A stretch of DNA of 64,000 bases from Roseateles sp049532965 (GTDB lineage: Bacteria > Pseudomonadota > Gammaproteobacteria > Burkholderiales > Burkholderiaceae_C). The position numbers were made by a program, and so were the translations under genes. Below are positions 42,272-50,817 of the stretch, piece by piece. The stretch is taken from positions 5,146,001 through 5,210,000 of the forward strand of contig NZ_CP186694.1 of the NCBI RefSeq assembly GCF_049532965.1, given 5' to 3'. Under the pieces are notes generated by a model that worked only from the letters and a program-made list of their open reading frames with translations, did no database searches and was not told where the DNA came from. Every line of letters starts with the position of its first letter. Position 1 is the first letter of the stretch.

Positions 42272-43492
42272 CTATCCAGCGGGCGTCGGTGCGGGGAGTA
42301 ACAAGATCGTCGCGATTCCGCTCATCGGCGGCGCGAGCCAGCGCCTGGCGCGTCCCTGACCGATGGCGCGCACCTGGCCGGCGGCCTCCAGTTCCGCCAG
42401 CGCGCGCTGCACGGTGCGCTGACTGGCGCCCAGCGCGAGCGCGAGGGCCGAGGTCGACCATGCCGCGCCGTCCGCGAGCAGCGCCTGCAGCGACGCCGAC
42501 TCGCTCTCGATCGGCGGCACCAGCACTGTCACGGGTCGCTTGTCGACGGGGCGCAGCGCGAATCCCCGGGGCGTTGCATCGATGCGGGCGATGGGCTCGA
42601 CCAATGCGCGCAGGCGGCCGAGCTCCACGCGCAACCGCGCGCGGTGCGTCTCATCCGGATGTCGAGTGCGAAAGGCGCGGAGGATCAGCGACTCCCGGTC
42701 GATGTCTCCCGGCCAGGCCTGCGCCAGCGTGCGAGCGAGGGTGAACAGCACCGGACGCCGCGCCAGATCGACGTGCAGTCCGCCACCGCCGAGCGCATGG
42801 CGGCAGGCGTCGACGACGAGGGCGTCCGACCGCAGCAGGTCATCGACCTCCTGCAGCCGCAGCGGGCGATCATGGTCCGCGTCGACGCGGCGGGCGACCG
42901 GTTGATCCAGCAGTTCGCGCAGCGCCTGCGCTTCGGCGATCAGCGCGGGCACGCCCGCGCGGCGCGCGATGGCGAGGCCGCGATCGGTGGCGGCGACCGC
43001 ATCGCGGCTACGCAGCGCCCGCGCCGCCAGCTCCGCCGTCGCGAGCGCCGTCATGGCGGCCAGCAGTGGTGGAAGTCCGGCGAAGTCCATCGCGGGCAAG
43101 GCGAGTGCGGCGTCGTCGAGACGGCCCAGCAGGATCAGACGCCGCGCGGCGATGAGGCGTGCCAGCGCAGCGTTGATGCGATCCTCGTGGGCATCGAGGG
43201 TCTGCGCGGCCTGCAGCAAGGCGCGTGGCGCGTCGGCCAGGTCTCGCATCGCGAGTGCCACTTCCGCCTCCGCCACGACACAGCGGGCGCGCGCCACGGC
43301 TTCCTTCGGACCAAAGGCCCGCCCCGCGCGGCGAAGCAGCTCGCGAGCGCGCAGGTGCTCGCCCAGTTGCGCCATGGCGATCCCCCGCAAGGCCAACGCG
43401 GAGGGATCGTCGCGCAGCGCGACGCGCTGCAGCGCGCCGAGCGCGTCGCCCGCGGCGAGGCGGCGTGCAGCCGCGGCAATGAGGGCATCCAT
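42272..43492 (-). CDS. TPR-like protein with C-terminal helix-turn-helix (transcriptional regulator)
   Basis: 406 aa. Residues 1-210 are Ala-rich helix pairs like degenerate TPRs (LAAGDALGALQRVAL, LGEHLRARELLRRAGRAFG). The middle part contains a RESLILRAFRTRHPDETHRARLRVELGRLR stretch resembling a winged-helix DNA-binding segment. The last 65 residues have a clear HTH, STSALALALGASQRTVQRAL followed by ELEAAGQVRAIGQGRARRW. An unusual cytosolic regulator, read together with the propeller gene. A longer N-terminus is not available; the start ATG is followed at once by the first helix. Confidence 0.75.
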   Translation of the reverse strand: MDALIAAAARRLAAGDALGALQRVALRDDPSALALRGIAMAQLGEHLRARELLRRAGRAFGPKEAVARARCVVAEAEVALAMRDLADAPRALLQAAQTLDAHEDRINAALARLIAARRLILLGRLDDAALALPAMDFAGLPPLLAAMTALATAELAARALRSRDAVAATDRGLAIARRAGVPALIAEAQALRELLDQPVARRVDADHDRPLRLQEVDDLLRSDALVVDACRHALGGGGLHVDLARRPVLFTLARTLAQAWPGDIDRESLILRAFRTRHPDETHRARLRVELGRLRALVEPIARIDATPRGFALRPVDKRPVTVLVPPIESESASLQALLADGAAWSTSALALALGASQRTVQRALAELEAAGQVRAIGQGRARRWLAPPMSGIATILLLPAPTPAG

Positions 43493-43611
43493 GGCCGCGC
43501 AGCTTACGCGGTGGCCCGGCCGGCGGCATCAGTCGCCGCCGTTATGTCTCTGCCGGGCCGTTCCGGCAACATGCCCCGCCCTGTGACCCCTCGACCCTCA
43601 AGGAGACCCCG

Positions 43612-44376
43612 ATGACTCACCAACACCGCGCACGAGCCCTGTCCGCTCCTCACCGCTGGATCACCCCCACGCTGATGATCGCGATCGGTGCAGGCCTCTT
43701 CGCGCCGGCGGCCCAGGCGCAGGAGACGCAGATCCGGAAGGCGCTCGCCGCGCGACTGCCGCCCGCTGTCACCATCGACGAAGTGAGTCCCTCGCCCATT
43801 GCCGGGCTGTATGAGGTGCGTTCCGGAACGTCGGTGTTCTATACCGACCCGCGCGGCGACTACGTCATCCGCGGCGACATGCTGGACACGCGCACGCACG
43901 CCAACCTGACGGAAGCGCGCGTCGCCAAGCTGTCGAAGATCGACTTCTCCAGCTTGCCGCTGCAGGACGCCATCGTGTCCGTGCGCGGCCAGGGCACCCG
44001 CAAGCTTGTCGTGTTCGCGGACCCGGACTGCCCGTACTGCAAGCAGCTCGAAGCCATGCTCCAGGAGCGCAACGACGTCACGGTCTACACCTTCCTCCTG
44101 CCTGTGCTGGGGTCGGGCTCTCTGGACAAGGCCAAGGCAATCTGGTGTGCCCAGGACAAGGGCGGCGCATGGGAGACCTGGATGCGCGACGGCAAGCTGC
44201 CGGCTGCAACGCCTGGTTGCGACGCCGGCGCGATCGAACGCACCCTGGGACTGGCCAAGAAGTACGGGATCCGCGCGACGCCCACGCTCGTTTTCGAGGA
44301 TGGCTCTCGGACCGGCGGCGCCCCCACGGCGGTGTTCCTGGAGCGCAAGCTCACGGAGGCGGTCTTGCCGAAGTGA
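43612..44376 (+). CDS. dsbC: thiol:disulfide interchange protein DsbC
   Basis: 254 aa. Signal peptide to about residue 38 (ending AAQAQ), an N-terminal cystatin-like dimerisation domain (IRKALAARLPPAVTIDEVSPSPIAGLYEV) and a C-terminal thioredoxin domain with DPDCPYCKQLE (CPYC) and the cis-Pro loop ATPTLVF; a second Cys pair (IWCAQD, PGCDAG) is also as in DsbC. Periplasmic disulfide isomerase. AAGGAGA precedes the ATG. It could support folding of the Cys-containing exported protein encoded next. Confidence 0.95.
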   Translation: MTHQHRARALSAPHRWITPTLMIAIGAGLFAPAAQAQETQIRKALAARLPPAVTIDEVSPSPIAGLYEVRSGTSVFYTDPRGDYVIRGDMLDTRTHANLTEARVAKLSKIDFSSLPLQDAIVSVRGQGTRKLVVFADPDCPYCKQLEAMLQERNDVTVYTFLLPVLGSGSLDKAKAIWCAQDKGGAWETWMRDGKLPAATPGCDAGAIERTLGLAKKYGIRATPTLVFEDGSRTGGAPTAVFLERKLTEAVLPK

Positions 44377-44411
44377 TAAAGGCGGATCAGGTTTCCGTCA
44401 TTTCTTTCACG

Positions 44412-44512
44412 GTTCGCACAACTACGATGAACTTGGTCTGACCAAATCGGTGTATCGGCAACAGCGGTATCGGTCGATCAACCATCCGAAACCAACGAGG
44501 ATTGTGCGAACC
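44412..44512. repeat. long-range perfect inverted repeat ahead of the ricin-lectin gene
   Basis: GGTTCGCACAA (44412-44422) and TTGTGCGAACC (44502-44512) are exact reverse complements, 79 bases apart. The second arm abuts the ATG at 44513. In mRNA the pairing would mask the start codon region and the upstream GAGG. Confidence 0.75.
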
Positions 44513-46240
44513 ATGAGGCAACGATATTCAACCTCCGGGCTCACCGGGATCGCCGCGACGACGACCCGGGTCATCCTGGTCGCGGCAGGCTTGTCCGCAG
44601 CAGGCGCCGCGAGCGCCGCGAACTGCAGCGACGCGCCGGTCAGCGGCCAGAAGTACTACGTCGTCAACAAGGACACCGGGCTGCAACTGGACGTGTCACA
44701 GGCGTCGAAGGCGGACGGTGCCTCCGTGCTGCAGTGGTACGCCTCGGGACAGGGCAACCAGCAGTGGACGCTGAGCCAGCTGAGCAACGGCGCGTGGACG
44801 ATGGTCGCGGCGCACAGCAGCTCGGCGCTCGACCTGTACGGTTGGAGCGGCGATGAGAACGCGCCCATCAAGCAGTGGAGCTACACGGGCAACTCCAACC
44901 AGCAATGGAAGGTGACCAAGAGCGGGGACGCCTTCACCATTGCGTCGAGCGCGTCGAACAAGTTCCTGACCGTCGCCGACAAGTCCGCGGGCACCCTGGC
45001 GACGCAGCACTCCGCGGGATCCGGTTCGCAGCAGTGGTACTTCAATCCCGTGGACGGCAAGTGCGGCAGCGGCGCGACCGCGACCACGACCGCGACTGGA
45101 TCGTTCGGCAGCTTCATGGGCCGCACGAAGATCCTCATCGGCGGGAAACTCGAGGACGCGACCGTCAAGGCCGCGCCTTTCGATGTGGTGTACTCCTACG
45201 TCCATAGCGCGCCCGCGCCGTACGAGCAGTGCTACGAGCAGTGCTACGACGGGTGTGATGCCAACGGCTGGTGGGGCTGCTGGGGTGCGACCAAAAAATG
45301 GGATAACTCGTCCGGCATCCATATCACGTCTCGCAACAAGTATCCGGTGCTCAACTCGGAAGGCCGCGCGGTGATGCGGCATTGGACCTGGTACTCGGCC
45401 GAGGACATCGGCATTGTCGCGGGGAAGTTGAGGAAGCAATATTCCGGCGGCGATGACAAGCCGGATTACAAGGGCGCCCTCCGGCACAAGGGCCTGTTGA
45501 AAGGCTACTTCGACGACTACCGCTTCTTCCTGCAAAAGATCGGCACGAACGCCAACATGATCCATCTGGAGCCTGACTTCTGGGGCTTCATTCGCGAAAC
45601 GTCCGGCGACCACCCCAACGATCCGCATTACATGCCCGCGGTGGTGCGCGACGCCAATCCGACCGACTGCGGCTCGGAAGAGGACAGTGCGGCCGGCGTG
45701 GCGAGCTGCCTGATCAAGATGGCTCGCAAGTACGCGACCAAGTCCACGGTGGGCATGCACATCACCTGCTGGGACTGGGCGGAAGACGAGACGGCCACGC
45801 GCGGTCTCAAGGCTTGTACCGAGTACTTCCGCAAGCTCGGCGCGGGCAGTGGCGATTTCCTGGCCACCGACGTGACGGACCGCGATGCCGCCTGGGCAGT
45901 GCGCAACGTTGCGAACGGACAGTCCTATTGGTGGGATGACGCGAAGTGGGCCAAGTACGTCAAGCAGATCAAGACCCTGACCGAAACGTTCGGCAAGCCG
46001 ATGGTGCTCTGGCAAGTGCCGCTGGGCAACATGAACATGACCAACTGGAAGAACCACTGGCAGGACGACAAGGTCTGGTACATCTTCAACAAGATGATGA
46101 TCGACCTGCAGAATGCGCACGTCATTGCGATCGAGTTCGGCGGAGGCCAGATTGAGCAGACCGGCGACCTGGACGATGGCGGCTACCTCGTCGACCAAGC
46201 GAAGAAGTACTACAGCCAGGGTGGCCTGCCGATGAAGTGA
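44513..46240 (+). CDS. secreted ricin-type lectin protein with a C-terminal TIM-barrel-like (putative glycoside hydrolase) domain
   Basis: 575 aa. Signal peptide to about residue 38 (AAGAASAANC). A ricin B beta-trefoil follows (about 45-185) with three QxW repeats (NQQWTL, NQQWKV, SQQWYF) for sugar binding, then a Thr/Ala linker. The remaining ~375 residues are unlike any enzyme I can name. They show barrel-strand motifs with acidic ends: NMIHLEPDFWGFIRE, STVGMHITCWDWAEDE, DFLATDVTDRDA, PMVLWQVPLGNM and HVIAIEFGGG. A Cys-rich loop (YEQCYEQCYDGCDANGWWGC) lies near 240. Probably a polysaccharide-degrading enzyme; the catalytic acid could be the Glu of LEPDFWG (inference). Confidence 0.8.
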   Translation: MRQRYSTSGLTGIAATTTRVILVAAGLSAAGAASAANCSDAPVSGQKYYVVNKDTGLQLDVSQASKADGASVLQWYASGQGNQQWTLSQLSNGAWTMVAAHSSSALDLYGWSGDENAPIKQWSYTGNSNQQWKVTKSGDAFTIASSASNKFLTVADKSAGTLATQHSAGSGSQQWYFNPVDGKCGSGATATTTATGSFGSFMGRTKILIGGKLEDATVKAAPFDVVYSYVHSAPAPYEQCYEQCYDGCDANGWWGCWGATKKWDNSSGIHITSRNKYPVLNSEGRAVMRHWTWYSAEDIGIVAGKLRKQYSGGDDKPDYKGALRHKGLLKGYFDDYRFFLQKIGTNANMIHLEPDFWGFIRETSGDHPNDPHYMPAVVRDANPTDCGSEEDSAAGVASCLIKMARKYATKSTVGMHITCWDWAEDETATRGLKACTEYFRKLGAGSGDFLATDVTDRDAAWAVRNVANGQSYWWDDAKWAKYVKQIKTLTETFGKPMVLWQVPLGNMNMTNWKNHWQDDKVWYIFNKMMIDLQNAHVIAIEFGGGQIEQTGDLDDGGYLVDQAKKYYSQGGLPMK

Positions 46241-46328
46241 CGCGACGGCCCTTCCGGCCACGCGGTGGATCGCCTGGGAAGGCGGTCCCCGCATCTCGGA
46301 ATCCATGGGCCGCATACACTCGCGGCCC

Positions 46329-46571
46329 ATGGAACTGAAGATCGTCGTTTACTCCAAGTCCGCCTGCCCGCAATGCGACACGGCGAAGATGCTGCTCAAG
46401 TCGCGCGGGATGGACTTCCAGGAAGTCCTGATCGATGACGAGGCCGAGCGGCTGGCCTTCTACGAGAAGTGCGGCCCGGCCGTGCGCCAGATGCCGCAGG
46501 TCTTCATCAACGATCAGCGTGTCGGCGGCGTCACCGGCCTGCAGGCCGCGCTGAAGCAACTGGGACGCTGA
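46329..46571 (+). CDS. glutaredoxin-family protein
   Basis: 80 aa thioredoxin fold. Active site SACPQCDTAK (CPQC), cis-Pro segment RQMPQVFIND and the GSH-binding GGVTGLQAAL. CPQC instead of CPYC puts it near NrdH/GrxC-like variants. The ATG at 46329 matches the domain start; an in-frame ATG eight codons upstream is possible but adds no domain. It reduces disulfides in the cytosol. It converges on the chalcone-isomerase-like gene with a hairpin between. Confidence 0.88.
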   Translation: MELKIVVYSKSACPQCDTAKMLLKSRGMDFQEVLIDDEAERLAFYEKCGPAVRQMPQVFINDQRVGGVTGLQAALKQLGR

Positions 46572-46591
46572 CCGTCCCCGATCGCCCGAGC

Positions 46592-46611
46592 GCCGGCATC
46601 ACGTTGCCGGC
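46592..46611. terminator. hairpin between convergent genes
   Basis: GCCGGCA and TGCCGGC pair around a six-base loop; no T-tract. Terminator function is only suggested by its position. Confidence 0.4.
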
Positions 46612-46652
46612 ACCTCAGGGCCCGCATCACACGGCTCTCATCACACGGCAGA

Positions 46653-47294
46653 TCACTTCGCCGGCGCGATGCCCAGCAGTCCGTCGCGCGTGCTGCCTCG
46701 CACCTTCGGGCCGATCCAGACCTTCATCATCATCGGGAAGAAGCTTTCGCCCTGGATGGTGTCACCGACCTTCTGGCCGTTGACGCTGAATTCGGTGGTC
46801 TGCTTCGCGGGGTCGTAGTCGATCACGACCAGGTCGCCCTTGAGCAGCTTGGGACGGTTGCCGAAGACCATGCCGAGTTGCGAGGTCTGGATGATGTTCT
46901 TCGAGAACTCCTCCGCCGCGTTCTGTCGGATGCGATCGAGCATTGCATTGGAGAGGTCGCGCGCGGACACGTCCCGCATCATGTAGAAGGTGATGCGCTT
47001 GGCGCCCTTCTCGGCGACCGCGGCTTCCATCGTCGTCTGCTTGCGCGGCAGGTAGAAGGCCACCGCCGTCGACCGCGTCGAGAGGATGCTCGACGTGGCC
47101 GCGCCATTGAGTTGCAGCGTCTGGCCCAGCACCGTTGCGTTGTCCTGGAACTTGTAGCCTTCGATGTCGACCTCGGCGCCGCGCGCGAGGCCGGTCATCG
47201 CGACCAGGCCGATGAACAGGGCACTCCGGGTGGCCCGTGCGCAGCGCGTGGCAACGGTCTCAAGAGCGGCGAGGACGGGAACGGAACGAAGCAT
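46653..47294 (-). CDS. secreted chalcone-isomerase-like protein
   Basis: 213 aa. Signal-type N-terminus (residues 20-40, ending LARGAE). The domain reads VDIEGYKFQDNATVLGQTLQLNGAA, then AVAFYLPRK, ITFYMMRDVSARDLSNAM, and LVVIDYDPAKQTTEFSVNGQKVG, ending FFPMMMKVWIGPKV; this is the bacterial chalcone_isomerase (CHI-like) domain. In bacteria these are periplasmic and of unknown activity; flavonoid isomerisation should not be assumed. GGAGGAGA precedes the ATG. Confidence 0.85.
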   Translation of the reverse strand: MLRSVPVLAALETVATRCARATRSALFIGLVAMTGLARGAEVDIEGYKFQDNATVLGQTLQLNGAATSSILSTRSTAVAFYLPRKQTTMEAAVAEKGAKRITFYMMRDVSARDLSNAMLDRIRQNAAEEFSKNIIQTSQLGMVFGNRPKLLKGDLVVIDYDPAKQTTEFSVNGQKVGDTIQGESFFPMMMKVWIGPKVRGSTRDGLLGIAPAK

Positions 47295-47586
47295 GGACAG
47301 GTCTCCTCCAGGCGGGGGCGTCGTGTTGTTGGGAGCCCCGCGAGCGGGTCGATCACGGGCTGAATGCGCCGTGGCTGGGGGCGCCGCGAGTTCGGGCCGA
47401 TGGTGACGGCGATCGCGGGCGATGTGCGGACCGGATTAAAGCGCGGCGAGGTGTGGCGCGTCAGCCCTGGAAACTGGGGCCGTGCCTCTAATCGTTAGGT
47501 TGTCGTGATGTTTGGCACAGGCCTCCCGCGGTTCCGCTGGCACGATGCGCGCCGCTTCGAACATCCAGAACTCCGGAGGGATCCCC

Positions 47587-48627
47587 GTGTCCATCGACCT
47601 TCTCCGCGCGCGTCCGTGCGCGCCTGCTGTGGCTGCCGCCATGGCCGCCCTCGCGCTGGGCTGCTTCGCCGGCGCGGCGCGGGCCACCGAGAACAGCCAG
47701 GTCCGCGCGCTGCTTGGTGCGCCGTCCTATGAAATCTCGACGCCGCAGTTCCCCGGTCTCTACGCCCAGTTCTGGCTCCAGCACTACGAGGCCGACAAGC
47801 TGCGCGATGCCGATGGCAAGACGCCCACGCAGGCGCTGACGATTCCCGGCGTCGGCACGCTGCCGCTGACGGTGAACGGGTCGATCAAGGCGGATGTCTT
47901 CGTCCCTCGCCTGACCTGGGTCACCGAGAAGATCGTGATGGACGGCCGGCTGGGCTTCTCCGCCGCGTTCCCGATGGTCCGCCAGACCAACGACTTCACG
48001 CTGAGCACGGTGCTGCCGGCCGGTGTGCCGGCCAACGTCGCAGCGGCCGTCAACCAGCAGCTCGCCGCGGCGGGCGCCAGCCTGTCGGGCAAGCGCAGCG
48101 GCCTCGCGGATCCGGAGATCGCCGCCTACATCGACTGGCAGCAGGACGAGTCCCGCGTCGCGCTGGGTGTCGCGTTCAATCCGCCGCTCGGCGCCTATGA
48201 CGCGGACCGCCCGGTGAATCCGGGCGCCGGCAAGTTCTGGACTTTCAAGCCGCTGCTGGTGGCGTCGCGCGTCTGGGAAAACGGCTTTGCCGTGGGCCTG
48301 CGCGCGACCTACTCGTTCAACACCCGCAACGACGACACCGGCGTGCGCTCGGGGCAGTACCTGCATGCCGACTGGTCGGGCACCTATCAGCTCAACGACC
48401 AATGGAAGCTGGGCCTGCAGGGCTACGTGCTCAAGCAGTTCACCGCCGATCGCGGCGGCGACGCCGGCGCCAACAAGGTCCAGGCGCTGTCAGCCGGCCC
48501 GCTGATCGCCTACCTGTCGGAAAGCGGCGAGTGGGGCGTGGACTTCAAGGTCATGAAGGAGTTCTCCGTGCGCAACCGCCCCGAGGGCACGGTCACCTGG
48601 CTGCGCCTGAACTACCGGCTCAACTGA
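47587..48627 (+). CDS. outer-membrane protein of the SphA / phenol-meta-pathway transporter family
   Basis: 346 aa. Signal peptide ending in GAARATEN, then a beta-rich barrel: LYAQFWLQHYEADKLRD, GRLGFSAAFPMVRQ, YIDWQQDESRVALGVAFNPPLGAY, VGLRATYSFNTRNDDTGVRSGQYLHADW, QWKLGLQGYVLKQFTADRGG, and the final strand WLRLNYRLN. This is the Phenol_MetA_deg/SphA-like family of putative outer-membrane channels. GGAGGG six bases before the GTG at 47587 decides the start over upstream ATGs. Substrate unknown; no catabolic genes adjoin it. Confidence 0.85.
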   Translation: MSIDLLRARPCAPAVAAAMAALALGCFAGAARATENSQVRALLGAPSYEISTPQFPGLYAQFWLQHYEADKLRDADGKTPTQALTIPGVGTLPLTVNGSIKADVFVPRLTWVTEKIVMDGRLGFSAAFPMVRQTNDFTLSTVLPAGVPANVAAAVNQQLAAAGASLSGKRSGLADPEIAAYIDWQQDESRVALGVAFNPPLGAYDADRPVNPGAGKFWTFKPLLVASRVWENGFAVGLRATYSFNTRNDDTGVRSGQYLHADWSGTYQLNDQWKLGLQGYVLKQFTADRGGDAGANKVQALSAGPLIAYLSESGEWGVDFKVMKEFSVRNRPEGTVTWLRLNYRLN

Positions 48628-48648
48628 GCGCTGAGCGCGTCAGCGCTC
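48626..48648. terminator. perfect 9-bp hairpin spanning two convergent stop codons
   Basis: GAGCGCTGA (48626-48634) pairs with TCAGCGCTC (48640-48648) around GCGCG. It contains part of one stop codon and the whole of the other, so it serves both transcripts. No T-run follows. Confidence 0.5.
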
Positions 48649-49023
48649 GTAGAGCTCCAGCGGCAAGCCGTCCGGGTCGGCGAAGAAGGTGAAGCGCTTG
48701 CCGGTCAACTCATCGACGCGGACCGGCTCGACCGCGATGCCCTTGGCCTCGAGCTCGCGCTTGCCGTGTTCGACGTCGTCGACCTCGAAAGCGAGGTGCC
48801 GAAGTCCACGCGCCTCGGGATATGACGGCCGGGGCGGCGCGTCCGGAAAGCTGAACAGCTCGATCTGCGCGCCATCCGGCAAGGCCAGGTCGAGCTTGTA
48901 AGAGCGCCGCGCCTCGCGGTAGGTTTCAGCGATCACGCGCAGGCCGAGCACCTCGGTGTAGAACCGGCGCGAGCGCGCGTAGTCCGAGCAAATGATCGCG
49001 GCGTGATGGACGCGCAGCAGCAT
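48640..49023 (-). CDS. VOC-family protein, YaeR/GloA2-like
   Basis: 127 aa, close to the 129 aa of E. coli YaeR. VHHAAIICSDYARSRRFYTEVLGLRV opens the first VOC half (metal His), IELFSFPDAPPRPSYPEARGLRHLAFEVDDVE carries the next ligands (E and H), ending FFADPDGLPLELYE with the last Glu. Likely a metal-dependent lyase or dioxygenase of unknown substrate. Followed in the same direction after ten bases by a small exported protein gene upstream (49034), so the two may be one unit. Confidence 0.88.
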   Translation of the reverse strand: MLLRVHHAAIICSDYARSRRFYTEVLGLRVIAETYREARRSYKLDLALPDGAQIELFSFPDAPPRPSYPEARGLRHLAFEVDDVEHGKRELEAKGIAVEPVRVDELTGKRFTFFADPDGLPLELYER

Positions 49024-49033
49024 GCGGGCCCGG

Positions 49034-49501
49034 TCAACGGTCCTTGGCGTGCGCGACCACGCCGCCCGCCCCGCTGTCACCCGACACGAAGCGGTAGCCG
49101 GCCGGAGGCGCCGGCGTGGCGCCGTCGCTGTCGAGCGCATAGGCATGCAGATGCACCGACCGGCCGTCGGCGTCGAACTGGCAGTGACCGCCATAGCGCA
49201 GCCCCTGCGTGACCCGCCGGTCGAGGTCTTCCTCGTCGTCATGCACGTCGGTGTTGACCCAGACGTAATCCAGGCCATGGGGCCCGCGCTCGATCGCCGT
49301 CGAGCGCACGGGCTGCCCATGCAGCATCGGGCGCAGCAGGGCGACGCAGCGGTCATGCTGCGTCGTTTCATGCGCGTTCATCGCGGGCTTGCGACTGGCG
49401 GCATCCCAGGTGCAGGCGCTGAAGAGGGCGCCAAGGACCGCCGCGGCGACCGCGGCGCGGACCGCTGTCGCAGGGCGCTGGATCGTGGAAGGGTCAGACA
49501 C
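49034..49501 (-). CDS. small exported/lipoprotein-like protein, unknown
   Basis: 155 aa. GTG start with AGGAG five bases upstream, which decides it. Hydrophobic segment TAVRAAVAAAVLGALFSAC (residues 12-30) ends in a Cys, a marginal lipobox (Phe at -3). The mature part has HDRCVALLRPMLHGQ and a Cys in GGHCQFDADGRSVHLHAYAL and is acidic. I do not recognise it. Confidence 0.65.
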   Translation of the reverse strand: MSDPSTIQRPATAVRAAVAAAVLGALFSACTWDAASRKPAMNAHETTQHDRCVALLRPMLHGQPVRSTAIERGPHGLDYVWVNTDVHDDEEDLDRRVTQGLRYGGHCQFDADGRSVHLHAYALDSDGATPAPPAGYRFVSGDSGAGGVVAHAKDR

Positions 49502-49851
49502 GGCAACTCCTGGTTCGTCTCAAGATCGTGATGGTTTCGAGAGGCGAAGTCACAAGCCTATCCGGCCTTCGTCACTCTCATGTGAACGGGGTTTTGTGTG
49601 CGGCACGCACACCGCCCCTGATCCAGGGGACGCCGCTTGCACCGTAGTGGCCGTGCAACGCCATTGGTTGCGACGACCATGTATCGACGTGTGTGACGCG
49701 CAATGCCATGCGCCTGGATCCGGTGGAAACGCTTGCGCGTCGCTGAGGACGGCCGGCGATGGGCGGCCCTCCCTGTCTGCTGACAGGGATTGGCTCGCGG
49801 CGCGCGGGCGGCCGCGTATCGTTGTCGCTCACCATCGACAGGGGAGACGAC
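49502..49851. other. 350-base gap, promoter region of divergent genes
   Basis: No supported gene. It separates the leftward lipoprotein-like gene from the rightward SDR gene. A short AT-richer stretch at 49585-49605 is the only notable composition change. Confidence 0.5.
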
Positions 49852-50757
49852 ATGAGCACCGAACGAGTCGACCGGCCGCTGGCCGGCCGCGTGGCCGTGG
49901 TGACCGGCGCCAGCCGTGGCGCGGGCCGCGGCATCGCGCTGGAGCTGGGGGCCGCCGGCGCGACGGTCTATGTGACCGGCCGCAGCACGCGCGAGCAGCC
50001 CGCCACGCAGTACGGCCGCATCCAGGCGCTGGCCGACATGCCGCGCATTCCCGGCAGCATCGACGACACCGCTGAGGAAGTCACCCGGCTCGGCGGCCGT
50101 GGCATCGCGGTGCGCTGCGACCATACCGACGAGGCGCAGGTCCAGGGGCTGTTCCAGCGCGTCCAGGCGGAGCAGGGGCGGCTGGACCTGCTCGTCAACA
50201 ACGCCTGGGGCGGACACGAGGTGTTCAGCGGCGTCTTCGATGCGCCTTTCTGGGAGCGTCCGCTCGACGAGTGGGACGCGATGATGGATCGCGGCGTGCG
50301 CAACCACCTGCTGGCGAGCCGCGCGGCCGTGCCGATGCTGATCGCGCGTGGCGGCGGGCTGATCGTCACGACCACGTTCTGGGACCGCGACCGATTCCTG
50401 AAGGGCAATCTGGTCTACGACCTCGCGAAGGCGTCGATGACGCGCCTGGCGGGCGCGATGGCGCAGGAGCTCGAGCCGCACCGGGTCGCCTCGGTGGCGG
50501 TGTCGCCGGGATGGATGCGGACCGAGTTCGTGCTGGCGGGGCATCACACCGACGAGGTCCATTGGCGGGAGCGCCCGGAGCTTGCCGGCACCGAATCGAC
50601 GCGCTATGTCGGCCGCGCGGTGGTGGCGCTGGCGGCCGATCCGCAGGTCATGAGCCGCACGGGCCGGGTGCTGCGCGTGGGCGACCTGGCCGCCGATTAC
50701 GGCTTCACGGACGTCGATGGCCGCCGCATTCCGCCCTTCGAGATGGAGAACGCCTGA
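49852..50757 (+). CDS. short-chain dehydrogenase/reductase (DHRS1-like)
   Basis: 301 aa. NAD(P)-binding VAVVTGASRGAGRGIALELG, LLVNNAWGG (NNAG variant), and the YxxxK active site in VYDLAKASM; VSPGWMRTEF follows. The usual catalytic Ser is replaced by a Thr run (LIVTTTFWD). Long insertions (PFWERPLDEWDAMMDRGVRNH and SRYVGRAV-like TRYVGRAVVALAADP) match the DHRS1-type subgroup. GGGGAGA precedes the ATG at 49852. It is followed after 60 bases by nitronate monooxygenase. Confidence 0.9.
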   Translation: MSTERVDRPLAGRVAVVTGASRGAGRGIALELGAAGATVYVTGRSTREQPATQYGRIQALADMPRIPGSIDDTAEEVTRLGGRGIAVRCDHTDEAQVQGLFQRVQAEQGRLDLLVNNAWGGHEVFSGVFDAPFWERPLDEWDAMMDRGVRNHLLASRAAVPMLIARGGGLIVTTTFWDRDRFLKGNLVYDLAKASMTRLAGAMAQELEPHRVASVAVSPGWMRTEFVLAGHHTDEVHWRERPELAGTESTRYVGRAVVALAADPQVMSRTGRVLRVGDLAADYGFTDVDGRRIPPFEMENA

Positions 50758-50817
50758 CGAGGGCATTGCCCTTGCGCGATCATGGCGGCTCGTTCGTCGA
50801 GACCAGGATCAGCTGTC

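Noticed and set aside
41374..42744. 456-codon plus-strand frame opposite the propeller and regulator genes
   Set aside because: Antisense artefact of high GC: low-complexity Arg/Pro/Ala composition, no motifs, while both genes on the other strand have clear domains.
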